64,000 bases of DNA from Spartobacteria bacterium (GTDB lineage: Bacteria; Verrucomicrobiota; Verrucomicrobiia; Chthoniobacterales; UBA10450), in NCBI GenBank assembly GCA_003167365.1, contig PMTM01000012.1, forward strand, positions 65,255 to 129,254, in the 5' to 3' direction. The position numbers and the translations under genes are program-made. Positions 36,969 through 45,805 of the stretch are shown here, one piece after another. The stretch's first letter is position 1. The number at the start of each line of letters is the position of its first letter. The notes under the pieces are model-generated. The model ran no database searches and had not been told where the DNA came from. It saw only the letters and a list, made by a program, of their open reading frames with translations.

Positions 36969-37762
36969 TGCGAACGCCGGGGGCGCCGGAGAATTTGAAT
37001 CAACGTTTCACCAAGGCATGTCTCGCTATTGCGGCACTGTTTCTCTTGAGCGCGACTGTGCAGGCCGGACCGGCGGATGAACTCGTCGCCAAAGGCAACG
37101 TTTATTACGAGAAGCTCGACGCGCAGGAGGCGCTGAAGTATTACCTGCCAGCCGAAAAGCTGGAGCCGAAGAACGTACGCCTCCTAGTGCGGATCTCGCG
37201 CGAATATCGGCACCTGATGAGCGATGCCTCGAAGACGGAGGAGAAGCTTCGGCTCGGCGGGATCGCCGTTGACTATGCGAAGCGCGCCGCCGCCCTGGGG
37301 CCAAATGATCCAGAAGCCCAACTGGCAGTGGCGATCAGTTACGGCAAACTGCAGCCGCTGGAGAGCACCAAGGAGAAGTTGGAGACCTCGCGCATCATCA
37401 AGAGCGAGGCGGACAAGGCGATCAAACTCGACCCGCGCAGCGATTTAGCCTGGCATGTACTGGGACGCTGGAACATGGGGTATGCCGAGATCACGGGCGT
37501 GAAGCGGGCGTTGGCGGAACTGGCTTACGGCAAGCTGCCGGCGACGACTTACCAGGACGCAGCCAAATGTTTTGAGAAAGCGATCGAACTGAAGCCCGAC
37601 CGACTCATGCACTACGTCGAGTTGGGGCTGGTTTATTCTCACATGGGCCGAACGGCCGATGCCCGGCGTGTTATCACCAAAGGACTGGCGATGAAGGAGA
37701 CGGAGAAGGACGATCCCGAGGCGAAGCATCGCGGAAAGGAAGAGCTGGCGAAACTTCGCTAA
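36968..37762 (+). CDS. Secreted TPR-repeat protein
   Basis: 264 residues, with an N-terminal export segment (ACLAIAALFLLSATVQAG) and several tetratricopeptide-like helical pairs: AKGNVYYEKLDAQEALKYYLPA, YAKRAAALGPNDPEAQLAVAIS, ADKAIKLDPRSDLAWHVLG, and CFEKAIELKPDRLMHYVELG. It resembles the bacterial RMD-type TPR family. It overlaps the amidase stop by one base and is probably co-expressed. Confidence 0.8.
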   Translation: MRTPGAPENLNQRFTKACLAIAALFLLSATVQAGPADELVAKGNVYYEKLDAQEALKYYLPAEKLEPKNVRLLVRISREYRHLMSDASKTEEKLRLGGIAVDYAKRAAALGPNDPEAQLAVAISYGKLQPLESTKEKLETSRIIKSEADKAIKLDPRSDLAWHVLGRWNMGYAEITGVKRALAELAYGKLPATTYQDAAKCFEKAIELKPDRLMHYVELGLVYSHMGRTADARRVITKGLAMKETEKDDPEAKHRGKEELAKLR

Positions 37763-38020
37763 AAGCGGGCCAGGGCGAGAGACGGCCTGCGTCATGCGGC
37801 GGACGCTACAAGAGACCTTTCAGAGTTCGCAAACGTTTTCTCGATCGAGAGCGGTTTCATCGAGATTTAGCTGACTTCGGCAAGCCGGAATGGTTTTCAT
37901 TCTTGAATTCCGGTAAACCAAAAGTGGAAATCGAGAATCTGGCCCGTATATTTACCGCCGTGCTCGAATCCGTTTGCCCCTCGCCGGAAACCCGGATCGC
38001 CAATCTGTTGACCTGACCCG

Positions 38021-38977
38021 ATGAACGCCACGCTCGAAATGGAAGATTTGCTTGAAACGCATGAGCCCCACTGGGTCAGCCGCGCGGCATTTCCGGTGGT
38101 TGTGCTCGTTTTCTTTTTGAACCAAGCGCTCTTGGGCGCGGCCCTTTACCGCGACTACTTTTGGCTCGCGGTGTTGCTGGTCTTGAGCATCAGCCATCTG
38201 ATGCACGGGCTATTGATCGGCTTCCACGAAGCCGCGCACGGGCTGCTGCGGAGGAACCGGCGCTGGACTGAGATTGATGGCGTTGTCCTCGGCGTGCTCA
38301 GCTTCATGAGCTTCAGCCTCTATCGCGCGGCGCATCAATCGCACCACGCCCACCTGGCCACACAGCGAGATGAAGAACTCTGGCCGTTTGTCATTACCAA
38401 GATGCCGCGCTGGCGCAGGATCATGGCCGCCTTTCTGGAACTCAACGCCGGAATCTTTTACACGCCGTTTCTGTTTCTCCGCACCTTCTGGCGCGCGGGT
38501 TCGCCGATTCGGAATAAAGGGTTACGCCGGCGGATATGGGCGGAACTTGCGCTAATGGTCTTCGTCTGGTCCTGCCTGCTGGGGGCGGTGGCATGGCTGG
38601 GCGTTTGGAAATACTTCCTCTGGATGTACGTGGTGCCGGCTTATCTGGGGGGGAATCTGCAGAGCTGGCGGAAGTACATTGAGCACATGGGCCTGACCGG
38701 TTCCACCGTGAACAGCTCCACCCGCAGTATTGTCTCAGAGGGGTTGATTGGGCGGTTCGTGTCTTTCACCCTCCTCCACGAACCATACCATGGCGTGCAT
38801 CACCGCGACTCGGGACTGCCGCATGCGGAACTTCCGGCACACGTCTCGAAACTCGAGCCGCGGAACCCCGGGGAAACGCCTCCGTTTCTCAGCTACCGGC
38901 ACGCCTTACTTCATCTCTTCCGCAGCCTGGCTGATCCCCGCGTGGGAGCGCAGTGGCGCACAGCCTCCTCATCCTGA
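38021..38977 (+). CDS. Membrane fatty-acid desaturase family protein
   Basis: 318 residues with four or more hydrophobic helices and the three histidine clusters of membrane di-iron desaturases: H69EAAH73, H105QSHH109, and HEPYHGVHHRD near residues 253-263. It could desaturate or hydroxylate lipid acyl chains or carotenoid-like substrates. The preceding 258 bp contain a reading stretch without start (ending AVLESVCPSPETRIANLLT) that may be the tail of a lost gene. Start ATG 38021. Confidence 0.88.
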   Translation: MNATLEMEDLLETHEPHWVSRAAFPVVVLVFFLNQALLGAALYRDYFWLAVLLVLSISHLMHGLLIGFHEAAHGLLRRNRRWTEIDGVVLGVLSFMSFSLYRAAHQSHHAHLATQRDEELWPFVITKMPRWRRIMAAFLELNAGIFYTPFLFLRTFWRAGSPIRNKGLRRRIWAELALMVFVWSCLLGAVAWLGVWKYFLWMYVVPAYLGGNLQSWRKYIEHMGLTGSTVNSSTRSIVSEGLIGRFVSFTLLHEPYHGVHHRDSGLPHAELPAHVSKLEPRNPGETPPFLSYRHALLHLFRSLADPRVGAQWRTASSS

Positions 38978-39198
38978 ACCGGATCTGGCAACCGATCAGG
39001 CTCAGAACTAATCTTATGGCTGTCCGGAAGCAGAATGCGGATGCGAGATTAAAGTGACCATGCGCGCCGCGCCCGGCAAAGGTGGCAATCAAAATCCGTG
39101 GTGCTGTTGCGGAAAACAGATGAAGAAAATCGCTGTCTCACCTGTGTTCGTGTCTACTCCGAGAATCATGCTAGGCGGGATCGAATAGCTTCGAAACA

Positions 39199-40083
39199 AT
39201 GAACACTAATACAAAACTCCTATTGCTCATCCCAGCTCTCCTTTCTTCGCTGCCTGTGCTTGCGATAGAGGTAACCGAATTTGAGGGCGGCGCTCACGCA
39301 TTTCCGGCGTTGTTGGACTCGGCCGGAAAAAAGCTCGCCGACGGTGACTTCTCTCAGTGGATCGAAGATGACCGGCTGCACATCAGAATCATTTATAAGT
39401 TCGGCCATCGCCAGCGCATCGAGGAGAACGCGGTTTTCCGGCAAAAACCGGAACTGATTCAGGACGAATGGTCGTGGCGTGAACTGAGAGAGGGGCAGCT
39501 TTATCGCGAATTCGCGGTGGATTTCAGATCGCAGACGGCGACGGCGCAGAAGCGTGACAAGGACGATCTAAAACATTGGTCCGAAAAGATCGACATCCAA
39601 ATTGGTCGCGCATACGCCGGATTTGGTTTCGCGCTTGCGCTTCAGAATCTGCGCAAACGCCTCATTGATGGAGAACGGATCGAGCTGCAAGCAATCGGCT
39701 TCAATCCGAAGCCGCAAGTCGTCGCGGTGGAGCTTTCGCATGGCGGCGTGGACGAGATGAAAATGTCGGACCGCTCGCTCGAAGGCGACCGCTTCATCAT
39801 CCATCCGAAAATTCCGGCAATAGCCAAGCTTTTGGTCAAAGTGCCCGACACGCAGATTTGGTTAACGAAACCGCCGGCCAGCTTCCTCCGGTGGGAAGGA
39901 CCGATGGCCGAGCCTAATGACCCCATCATCCGCGTCGATCTCGTCCCGGGTGCTGAGAGCGGACCAGCAAAGCCTGTCGAAACAAACGAGGAACAGCAGA
40001 AACATTCTCCCGAACAACTCGGTCAGATAACACACGGTCGCTCCTTGCATGTGGCGCAGGTGATAAAATCGCAAGGTAAGTGA
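39199..40083 (+). CDS. Secreted protein of unknown function
   Basis: 294 residues with a good signal peptide (LLLLIPALLSSLPVLA). The mature protein has mixed alpha/beta composition and no recognised motif; it includes FKFGHRQRIEENAVF-type charged stretches and a C-terminal tail rich in Glu/Gln. It carries an AGATCGACAT copy at 39587 (KIDI). The stop codon touches an attC-like site (40082), so it may lie at the edge of a cassette region. Confidence 0.6.
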   Translation: MNTNTKLLLLIPALLSSLPVLAIEVTEFEGGAHAFPALLDSAGKKLADGDFSQWIEDDRLHIRIIYKFGHRQRIEENAVFRQKPELIQDEWSWRELREGQLYREFAVDFRSQTATAQKRDKDDLKHWSEKIDIQIGRAYAGFGFALALQNLRKRLIDGERIELQAIGFNPKPQVVAVELSHGGVDEMKMSDRSLEGDRFIIHPKIPAIAKLLVKVPDTQIWLTKPPASFLRWEGPMAEPNDPIIRVDLVPGAESGPAKPVETNEEQQKHSPEQLGQITHGRSLHVAQVIKSQGK

Positions 40084-40145
40084 CTAAGCGAGGCCGACGG
40101 TAGACATAACGCCGGGGAGCCGTCGGTTGCATTGCTTGGTTAGGC
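40082..40145 (-). other. Integron attC-like recombination site (candidate)
   Basis: Read on the minus strand it starts GCCTAAC (R''-like, 40145-40139), has CCGACGG facing CCGTCGG as the inner arms around about 20 nt, and ends CTTAGTC (40088-40082), which matches only 5 of 7 positions of the complementary GTTAGGC. Total 64 nt, within the usual attC range. It lies just downstream of the minus-strand ICMT gene, the position expected for a gene cassette. No integrase is in the window. Confidence 0.5.
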
Positions 40146-40161
40146 CATGCGCGTGTCCCAT

Positions 40162-40731
40162 TCAAAATATTCCCGGCAGCAGTCGTTTAGTGCGCCGGGT
40201 GTAGGCGGCGTAACCCTCTCCCAAGTTGGCAAGGAGAGCTCTTTCCTCCACTCGGATGCGGTGGAACAGGACAAGGAACGTGGGAACTACAATAACGAAC
40301 AAGCTTAACGCCGTGCCGAGCACTACGGCGAGGCCCGCACACTGCAAAAGCAAACCAGTGTAGGAAGGATGGCGCACAACATGGTAAGGACCGGTGTCCA
40401 CGACTTGGTGGTCGCGCGCTATCGCCACGTCCACCGAGAAGAAACGGCCCAAGTGCACGATGGCCCACCAGCGCAACGTCGTGCCAGCGGCAAAGAGACC
40501 CGCCCCGAACCACGGCCAGGGGAGGCCGGGGAGCAACCTCGGACCGACGTTGCTGAGCCCGGCAAAGTGACCGACGGTGATCGAGCCGGCAATTACCACC
40601 CAGAGCAAAAGGTGAGAGCCCCGATCCAGCCGCGTGCTCGGAGCTCGGGAGGCAGGTCGTCGCCAGACCAGAGCAAGCTCGGAAACTAGCAACACGGCAT
40701 CCAAAATAAGGTAGAGCGGCGGGAAAAACAT
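40162..40731 (-). CDS. Isoprenylcysteine carboxyl methyltransferase (ICMT) family protein
   Basis: Membrane methyltransferase-like protein of 189 residues with four to five helices. The family signature is VVDTGPYHVVRHPSYTGLLL, followed by RIRVEERALLANLGEGYAAYTRRTKRLLPG. The substrate in bacteria is usually unknown. It is more GC-rich than neighbouring genes and lies between two attC-like palindromes in the same orientation, consistent with a single-gene cassette. Confidence 0.88.
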   Translation of the reverse strand: MFFPPLYLILDAVLLVSELALVWRRPASRAPSTRLDRGSHLLLWVVIAGSITVGHFAGLSNVGPRLLPGLPWPWFGAGLFAAGTTLRWWAIVHLGRFFSVDVAIARDHQVVDTGPYHVVRHPSYTGLLLQCAGLAVVLGTALSLFVIVVPTFLVLFHRIRVEERALLANLGEGYAAYTRRTKRLLPGIF

Positions 40732-40741
40732 GATGTTGGCG

Positions 40742-40779
40742 GTCTAACGAGAAGGTAGCTCAGCTACCGCTGGTTCTAG
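40742..40779 (-). repeat. Short palindrome, possible degenerate attC
   Basis: GTCTAAC at 40742-40748 and GTTCTAG at 40773-40779 flank a perfect hairpin GGTAGCT-C-AGCTACC (40754-40768). The layout recalls attC, but it is only 38 nt, and the outer boxes are imperfect. It could equally be an ordinary hairpin. Confidence 0.3.
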
Positions 40780-41013
40780 CAAGGTAGTAATTTCATCCAA
40801 GCTCCAAACGTGACCAGAAACGCCAGCTGATTGCCGCAGAGCCGTGTATTACCATTTCACTTTTTGCTGGCGGTCCTCTCGCGACCATCCCAAAATAAAA
40901 ATCGATACAACTGTCACGTCAGCGAACACTCACGCAACTAAAGTTGCTCTATTGCGCGTGGCGAGTTGAAATCTACACGCTGGCTAATGACCGCGGAACC
41001 AGTGTGTCTCGCG

Positions 41014-41955
41014 TCAATCGTCGTGCTTCGGTGTCGAATTTCCATTTTGGTGCCACTGAGTGGAGAGAAAGCGCACCACGGCCTCTCGATACTGGTCGGT
41101 CGATTGGCCAAGCGTCTCGTGCGTGCAGTTATCGAAAACAACGAGCGTTTTGTCTCGACTTGGCGTCGCGTCGTACAGGGCGCGCACGTCGCTGGGCACC
41201 GCGATTTCATCTTGTGCGCGGGCGATGAACAGGATGGGAAGATTCTGGATCTGGCGCACGGCCACGCGCGCGTCGACCACGTCCGGCGAGGTCTTTACCC
41301 CCGTGATAAGGTGGTAGGCTAGTTTTGACATCTGGGTGACACCGGGTAGCCGGACGAATCTCAACCACAAGCGGGTGCCCCATCCCAACGTGGGGTCGCG
41401 TAGCGCCTGATCGATCGTGCGATCCATCATCTCGCGATGGCCGGCAATGGGAGCGTCGGCAATCACTCCGCTGACACCAGCGGTCATAGCTGCGTGCAAC
41501 GTCGCGACAGCGCCATATGAAAATCCGAACAATATGATCGGCTCAGCGGCGCCGTGTTGTTGCGCCCACGCAACGGCCGCGCGAAGATCGTCCGCCTCTT
41601 GGTACCCAAGACTGGGAAACCGACCGCCACTACGACCGTGTGCGCGGAGATCGACGGCCAGAGCGTTGTAGCCGATGTCGTGTACCCAAGCGGCGCGGCG
41701 CAGCATTGCCGAGCTGTTTGTTCCTATTCCATGCGCCAGAATGACGGTACCGCGCGGCGGCTGTGCGGCCGGTATCCAGCGCGCAACGATCGTGACTGCA
41801 TCGCTCGTACGAAATGAGACTCTGTCGGAGACCAGCCGGAACTGTGCTGGTGTGGCAAATTCTTTCTGCCGGAGCGGATGCGAGGTACATCCAACGGAGA
41901 GAAACGTTGCCGCGATTGCGCGGCTGATTGCTTCGGGGCGCGGCTGACCTTTCAT
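41014..41955 (-). CDS. Alpha/beta hydrolase
   Basis: 313 residues. GTVILAHGIGTNSSAM gives the oxyanion region, the nucleophile elbow is GFSYG (LFGFSYGAVAT), the acid lies in RAQDEIAVPSD and the His in NCTHETLG. An N-terminal hydrophobic stretch with a Cys (FLSVGCTSH) suggests a lipoprotein or membrane anchor. It resembles dipeptidyl-peptidase-like or BAAT-like serine hydrolases; the substrate is not predictable. Start ATG 41955. It may be a second cassette gene upstream of the ICMT gene. Confidence 0.82.
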   Translation of the reverse strand: MKGQPRPEAISRAIAATFLSVGCTSHPLRQKEFATPAQFRLVSDRVSFRTSDAVTIVARWIPAAQPPRGTVILAHGIGTNSSAMLRRAAWVHDIGYNALAVDLRAHGRSGGRFPSLGYQEADDLRAAVAWAQQHGAAEPIILFGFSYGAVATLHAAMTAGVSGVIADAPIAGHREMMDRTIDQALRDPTLGWGTRLWLRFVRLPGVTQMSKLAYHLITGVKTSPDVVDARVAVRQIQNLPILFIARAQDEIAVPSDVRALYDATPSRDKTLVVFDNCTHETLGQSTDQYREAVVRFLSTQWHQNGNSTPKHDD

Positions 41956-42395
41956 AAACGCGTCCGAGATCTGCGGACATCAAGGTACCGGAGAAAGGCA
42001 CTCGCCAGTTCGGCGGCGAGGCCGTCATCCGATAGACCGTGTGCGGCAGTCGTAGCAGATGAAACGACAACCAATTCGCGCAGCGTGCATAATACCATAG
42101 CAAAGACGAGCCGCACTTCACACCGATTCGAAAACGAGTCAAGGAGTTCCCCGCCTGCGAAGGAAGAGCATTTATGCTTGCTGTCACCCGAGCTACAATG
42201 ATGCCATACCGACAAGTAATGACCGGCCAAACGGATTTCGCGACAATTCGAAAGAGGGAGTCGAGAATTACAAAGACCTTGAAGCAGGGCGATTCAGCGA
42301 ACATACAGTGGTGTTCCACAACTTTTTGCTAGGTCGGCGACCGCAGTCGATTTTGCGCAGCAGGAATTTGTAAGAATTACATTTGGGAAGATATC
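41956..42395. other. Intergenic region, 440 bp
   Basis: I see no gene with family similarity on either strand, although long accidental frames exist. It separates the hydrolase from the broken YiiX-like gene and probably contains the hydrolase promoter. No clear repeat or terminator was recognised. Confidence 0.5.
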
Positions 42396-42682
42396 TTGGA
42401 AGCGCTTAAGAAACTTCATGTCGCGCTCGACCATTATTTGGGCCGGCCCTACGACTATCATTGCGCGCCGGGAGATATTGTTCCGAGCTGGTCTATGACG
42501 CTCACCGCGACGCGTTCGGCGTCAAACTCGGGCAATGGCAGCCGCTGCGCGATCTCGACTGGAAACCATTTGAGAAGTTGATTCGCGCGAGTGAGATCGA
42601 CGTTCCGCTCGAAAGACCGATCATTACGCCAGTAGGGCTGACGCGCTCCGACTTGCTAAAGCGCGTTTACCCAAAGAACTAA
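42396..42682 (+). pseudogene. Broken YiiX/permuted NlpC-P60 type peptidase
   Basis: The first frame reads ALKKLHVALDHYLGRPYDYHCAPGD, then similarity jumps frame at about 42475 and continues YCSELVYDAHRDAFGVKLGQWQPL...RPIITPVGLTRSDLLKRVYPKN to the stop at 42680-42682. Together they match the C-terminal half of YaeF/YiiX-like permuted papain-fold enzymes (YCSELVY carries the catalytic Cys in the family). The frameshift and missing N-terminal half mark it as a pseudogene. Confidence 0.75.
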
Positions 42683-42742
42683 AACTCCACCGAACGGCTG
42701 GCCAGGCCAGGTTAAGAAGCCCGGCGGAGTTCTCTGCCAAAT

Positions 42743-42807
42743 TGTAGTGGCGGTCGCCGCGGCGACCGCAGAACACCGATGTGCGGCTGAGGACAGCCGC
42801 CTCTACA
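42743..42807. repeat. 65-bp TGTAG...CTACA palindromic element
   Basis: Begins TGTAG (42743) and ends CTACA (42807), with hairpins GCGGTCGCCGCGGCGACCGC and GCGGCTGAGGACAGCCGC separated by about 13 bp. It abuts the stop codon of the PDZ protein gene. The second hairpin nearly matches the sequence encoding the argC N-terminus. Confidence 0.85.
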
Positions 42808-43851
42808 TCAAATCACCACAGTGCGAGAAAACCAGGGATACCAATTATTTGAGACCTGCTCCTTCGACGCGCCGTTGTCGTCCTCATCATTCATATCGGA
42901 GTCCTCGTCGTTGTCGTTGTCATCCGAAGACATGACCGAGGGGATGTCCCTTTGCTGCAACTTGTCGAAACGCTGACGGACGTCCGCCGGCACCTTGTCG
43001 AGATCTTCCTTGGTTTCGACCGGCCCGCTGAAAAGGAGTTTGCCTTGCGGATCTTTGGCCGTGAGCACTTTCTTGCCGTCCACCGTTTCGATTTTCATTT
43101 CGCCTTTGTCATCGGAGAAAACGATTTGCGCTTTGCCGATATCGATCCTGGTCGACTTCAGCGCGCCGTCGTCTTTCGAATAAATCTTAACGTTGCCACG
43201 CGTGTCGCGCGCTTCGTCGCGCGCACGCCTCACTTCTTCGCTCGCCTTCATCACGGCGTCGTGAATCATGCCACGCTGTTCGCCCGCCTGCTCCCTTAAA
43301 TTGTTTTTCAAGTCCTGGAGTCTTTCCTTCAGATTCCCCAGGTCGACATTGCCGAAGTCGCCGTCGAAATTGAAATCCCAATTCCCGTCGTGTCCCGGCA
43401 TGAAGGCATGCCGGTTCGGCACTTCCTTTTTCACCAGTTTCACACTGACTTTCTGTTCCTGGCCCTTGCGCAAAACAGTAAGCGTCACGGTTGTGCCTTC
43501 GGAGAAAGTCTGGAGGAGCTTTCGGAGCTGCCCCGGTTCGAGCAGAATTTGGTCGTTCAACATTTTGAGGATGTCGTTCTGTTGCACGCCGGCGGCGGCC
43601 GCCGGTCCATCTGGAACGACATAATCGACGACGAGTCCAAATCCTTTGGCCAGACCAAGCTGATCGCTGACCACGCTCGGAACCGTCGATGTTTCGACGC
43701 CGAGAAATGTCACCGGGACTTTCGGCATTCTTTCGTGCGGATTTGGTGGAATAGGCGGCACCGGCGGAACGGGTGGCGCTGGCGATTGGGCGAATCCTGC
43801 GATGGGCAGGAGCGCGATGGCGGCAATAGTGGCGATGGATTTAATTTTCAT
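42808..43851 (-). CDS. Secreted PDZ-domain protein
   Basis: 347 residues from ATG 43851 (MKIKSIATIAAIALLPIAGFAQ, signal peptide); the frame is open to 43980 but overlaps the upstream gene. A Pro-rich segment precedes a PDZ domain (VTFLGVETSTVPSV, GLVVDYVVPDGPAAAAGVQQNDILKMLND), then a charged coiled-coil-like region and a highly acidic tail (DDNDNDEDSDMNDEDDN). No protease domain is present, so it is more likely a binding or sensor protein. It is the last gene after ECF sigma and anti-sigma genes. Confidence 0.88.
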   Translation of the reverse strand: MKIKSIATIAAIALLPIAGFAQSPAPPVPPVPPIPPNPHERMPKVPVTFLGVETSTVPSVVSDQLGLAKGFGLVVDYVVPDGPAAAAGVQQNDILKMLNDQILLEPGQLRKLLQTFSEGTTVTLTVLRKGQEQKVSVKLVKKEVPNRHAFMPGHDGNWDFNFDGDFGNVDLGNLKERLQDLKNNLREQAGEQRGMIHDAVMKASEEVRRARDEARDTRGNVKIYSKDDGALKSTRIDIGKAQIVFSDDKGEMKIETVDGKKVLTAKDPQGKLLFSGPVETKEDLDKVPADVRQRFDKLQQRDIPSVMSSDDNDNDEDSDMNDEDDNGASKEQVSNNWYPWFSRTVVI

Positions 43852-43895
43852 GGTTTTGTTGGTTAAGGGTCCGAGACGGACTGGTATCGAAAAAT

Positions 43896-44396
43896 TCATT
43901 GGCCGGAAACAGGAGTGAGCACGACTTCCTCGCTTGGATAAGAAACTCGCAGCGACGCGCCCGTGTTCGGATTGCGCCACTGCAACGTCTCGCGCTTCTG
44001 ATAACGGATCCGGCGCATCGGCTCTTCGTATCCCGCGGTGAAGTGCAGACCTTCGTCGTGCGTGTGGTAGACGACTTGCGTGGCACCGGTTGGAATGAAG
44101 GACGAGATCGAGCTGGGCGACGGAGCCGGAGTATTTTGCGCGACCCGATTCGTTTGCGCCGGCGTGCGATCGACGTTGATGCGCGCAAAGACGAGAAACG
44201 CAGCGGCGGCGGCAAGACCGAGCCCAAGCGAAAGCCAGTTCAAATGAAACCGTCGTGGCTTCGTTACGATGGCCGCGGTAATGGCCGATCTATCCGCCTC
44301 CGCCAACGCGCATTCGATTCGCGCCGCCAAATCCTCCGACGGTCGCGCCGGGCGCAGCTTCTTCAGTTCGTTCTCGATCTCGGAGAAATCGTTCAT
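43896..44396 (-). CDS. Single-pass membrane protein, probable anti-sigma factor
   Basis: 166 residues. The N-terminal 45 residues (FSEIENELKKLRPARPSEDLAARIE) resemble anti-sigma N-terminal segments, followed by one membrane helix (WLSLGLGLAAAAAFLVFA) and a periplasmic part. No zinc-binding HxxxCxxC motif is present. The 4-bp overlap with the ECF sigma gene upstream is the main argument for an anti-sigma role. Confidence 0.75.
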   Translation of the reverse strand: MNDFSEIENELKKLRPARPSEDLAARIECALAEADRSAITAAIVTKPRRFHLNWLSLGLGLAAAAAFLVFARINVDRTPAQTNRVAQNTPAPSPSSISSFIPTGATQVVYHTHDEGLHFTAGYEEPMRRIRYQKRETLQWRNPNTGASLRVSYPSEEVVLTPVSGQ

Positions 44397-44884
44397 TGCG
44401 TTTGAAAATTTTTCTTCAGCGCGTTGAGCGCGTAGCGGTAACGCGAAGCGGCGGTGTTGTGGGAAATGCCGAGCGCGGTCGCGATCTCGGCGAAAGTGAG
44501 TTCGCTCCAGATTTTCATGACCAGCACCTCGCGTTGTTCGTGCGGCAAGCGATCGATGGCGGCAACGAGCGCTTGTTGCGATTCGTCGACGAGTTCGAAT
44601 TGCGGCTCGATCGATTGTTCCGCATCGGAAAAAGCTTCGGCCTCACGTCGCGCCCGCCGGCTATCGCGCCGAATGAGATCAAGTGCGATCGAGCGCACCG
44701 TTGCATAAAGTAGAGCGCGGTTGTCGATCCGGTGGTTGCGTCGCCAGAATTTGACGAAAGCTTCCTGAACGATGTCCTCGGCATCAGTGGGCGACCGGAC
44801 CCATTGCCGCGCAAAAAGCAGCAGGCCGGGTCCGAACTCGGAAAAACAAACTTTCCAATCTTCATGGGTAGCGACATTGTCCAT
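44393..44884 (-). CDS. ECF-type RNA polymerase sigma factor
   Basis: 163 residues with sigma-70 region 2 (FARQWVRSPTDAEDIVQEAFVKFWRR and RALLYATVRSIALDLIRRDSRR) and region 4 (LPHEQREVLVMKIWSELTFAEIATALGISHNTAASRYRYALNALKK, the helix-turn-helix). It is the first gene of a three-gene unit with the anti-sigma-like and PDZ genes, so it probably directs an envelope-related regulon. Divergent from the NTF2-like gene. Confidence 0.95.
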   Translation of the reverse strand: MDNVATHEDWKVCFSEFGPGLLLFARQWVRSPTDAEDIVQEAFVKFWRRNHRIDNRALLYATVRSIALDLIRRDSRRARREAEAFSDAEQSIEPQFELVDESQQALVAAIDRLPHEQREVLVMKIWSELTFAEIATALGISHNTAASRYRYALNALKKNFQTQ

Positions 44885-44931
44885 GACCTATTCACGGTCT
44901 TTTATAATCAAGACGCCGCCAACCCCTGATT

Positions 44932-45795
44932 TTGTTTAAAGCGCTTACAATTTTTTCCCTGACTGCGATGCTCGCTTTGGTCGGATTGCACGCCGAAGAG
45001 GTCGATCTTGAAAAAATAGCCGGTGAATTGGTCCAAGCGGAAACTGATTACGGCAAGCTCGCGCTGGAAAAGGGATTTCGCGCCGCGTCCATTCATGTTT
45101 TCGCGGATGACGGCATCATGTTCGCGCCCGGGCCCGTTAATGGAACAAAATATTGGCAAAAACAAACGGAAGAACCGCTCCTGATCTGGCGGCCAGCTTT
45201 CGCCACCGTCGCCCGTACCGGCGAGCTTGGGTACACGACCGGACCCTGGGAATTGAAGAAAGCGCGCGACGATGCGAAGGCGCAAGCGTTTGGACAATAC
45301 GTCACGATTTGGAAAAAGGGCGCGGACGGCGCATGGAAAGTCGTGGTTGATGTCGGCGTCGAACATTCACAGCCAATAGAGCAGCCGGGCGAAGTCGAAA
45401 CTTTTTTACCCGAGTTCCACATTTTTCAACCCGAGTCCGCCCGCGAGAAATTGGAAACCGCGGAACGCACTTTCGCCGAACTGTTAAGCACGGACGCCGG
45501 CTCGGCCGTTATTGCCAAAGCGAGCGACGATGTTCGCATTCTTCGGCGCGGCGTGTCTCCGGCCATCGGGAAAACGGCCGCGCGCTTAATGCTCAGCTCC
45601 GACCACGGAAAGACGAAGCGCATTCGCGCGGGAGGCGACATCAGCCGTTCCAACGATCTCGCCTACAGTTACGGCGAGTATTCGACCGAGCGCACCAATG
45701 TTACCGAGCAGGGTATTTATCTTTCGATCTGGCAACTCGATCTCAACACCGATTGGAGACTCGTTCTCGATCTTCAGAAACGCGCGGCCAAGTAA
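44932..45795 (+). CDS. Secreted NTF2/SnoaL-like (DUF4440-type) protein
   Basis: 287 residues from TTG 44932 with a signal peptide (LTIFSLTAMLALVGLHAEE). Two NTF2-like halves are visible: residues about 25-150 (ALEKGFRAASIHVFADDGIMFAPGPVNG ... YVTIWKKGADGAWKVVVDVG) and about 165-285 (VRILRRGVSPAIGK ... LSIWQLDLNTDWRLVLDL). The function is unknown; such proteins often bind small ligands. Divergent from the sigma-factor operon. Confidence 0.8.
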   Translation: MFKALTIFSLTAMLALVGLHAEEVDLEKIAGELVQAETDYGKLALEKGFRAASIHVFADDGIMFAPGPVNGTKYWQKQTEEPLLIWRPAFATVARTGELGYTTGPWELKKARDDAKAQAFGQYVTIWKKGADGAWKVVVDVGVEHSQPIEQPGEVETFLPEFHIFQPESAREKLETAERTFAELLSTDAGSAVIAKASDDVRILRRGVSPAIGKTAARLMLSSDHGKTKRIRAGGDISRSNDLAYSYGEYSTERTNVTEQGIYLSIWQLDLNTDWRLVLDLQKRAAK

Positions 45796-45805
45796 AATCA
45801 GATTG

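Noticed and set aside
39060-39188. 42-codon frame with WCCCGKQ between the desaturase and the secreted protein
   Set aside because: No ribosome-binding site or homology; the cysteine run alone is not enough to call a gene.
41630-42319. Long open frame (229 codons) on the minus strand upstream of the hydrolase
   Set aside because: It overlaps the N-terminal part of the hydrolase in another frame, shows no family motif and has scattered composition; treated as a chance frame.
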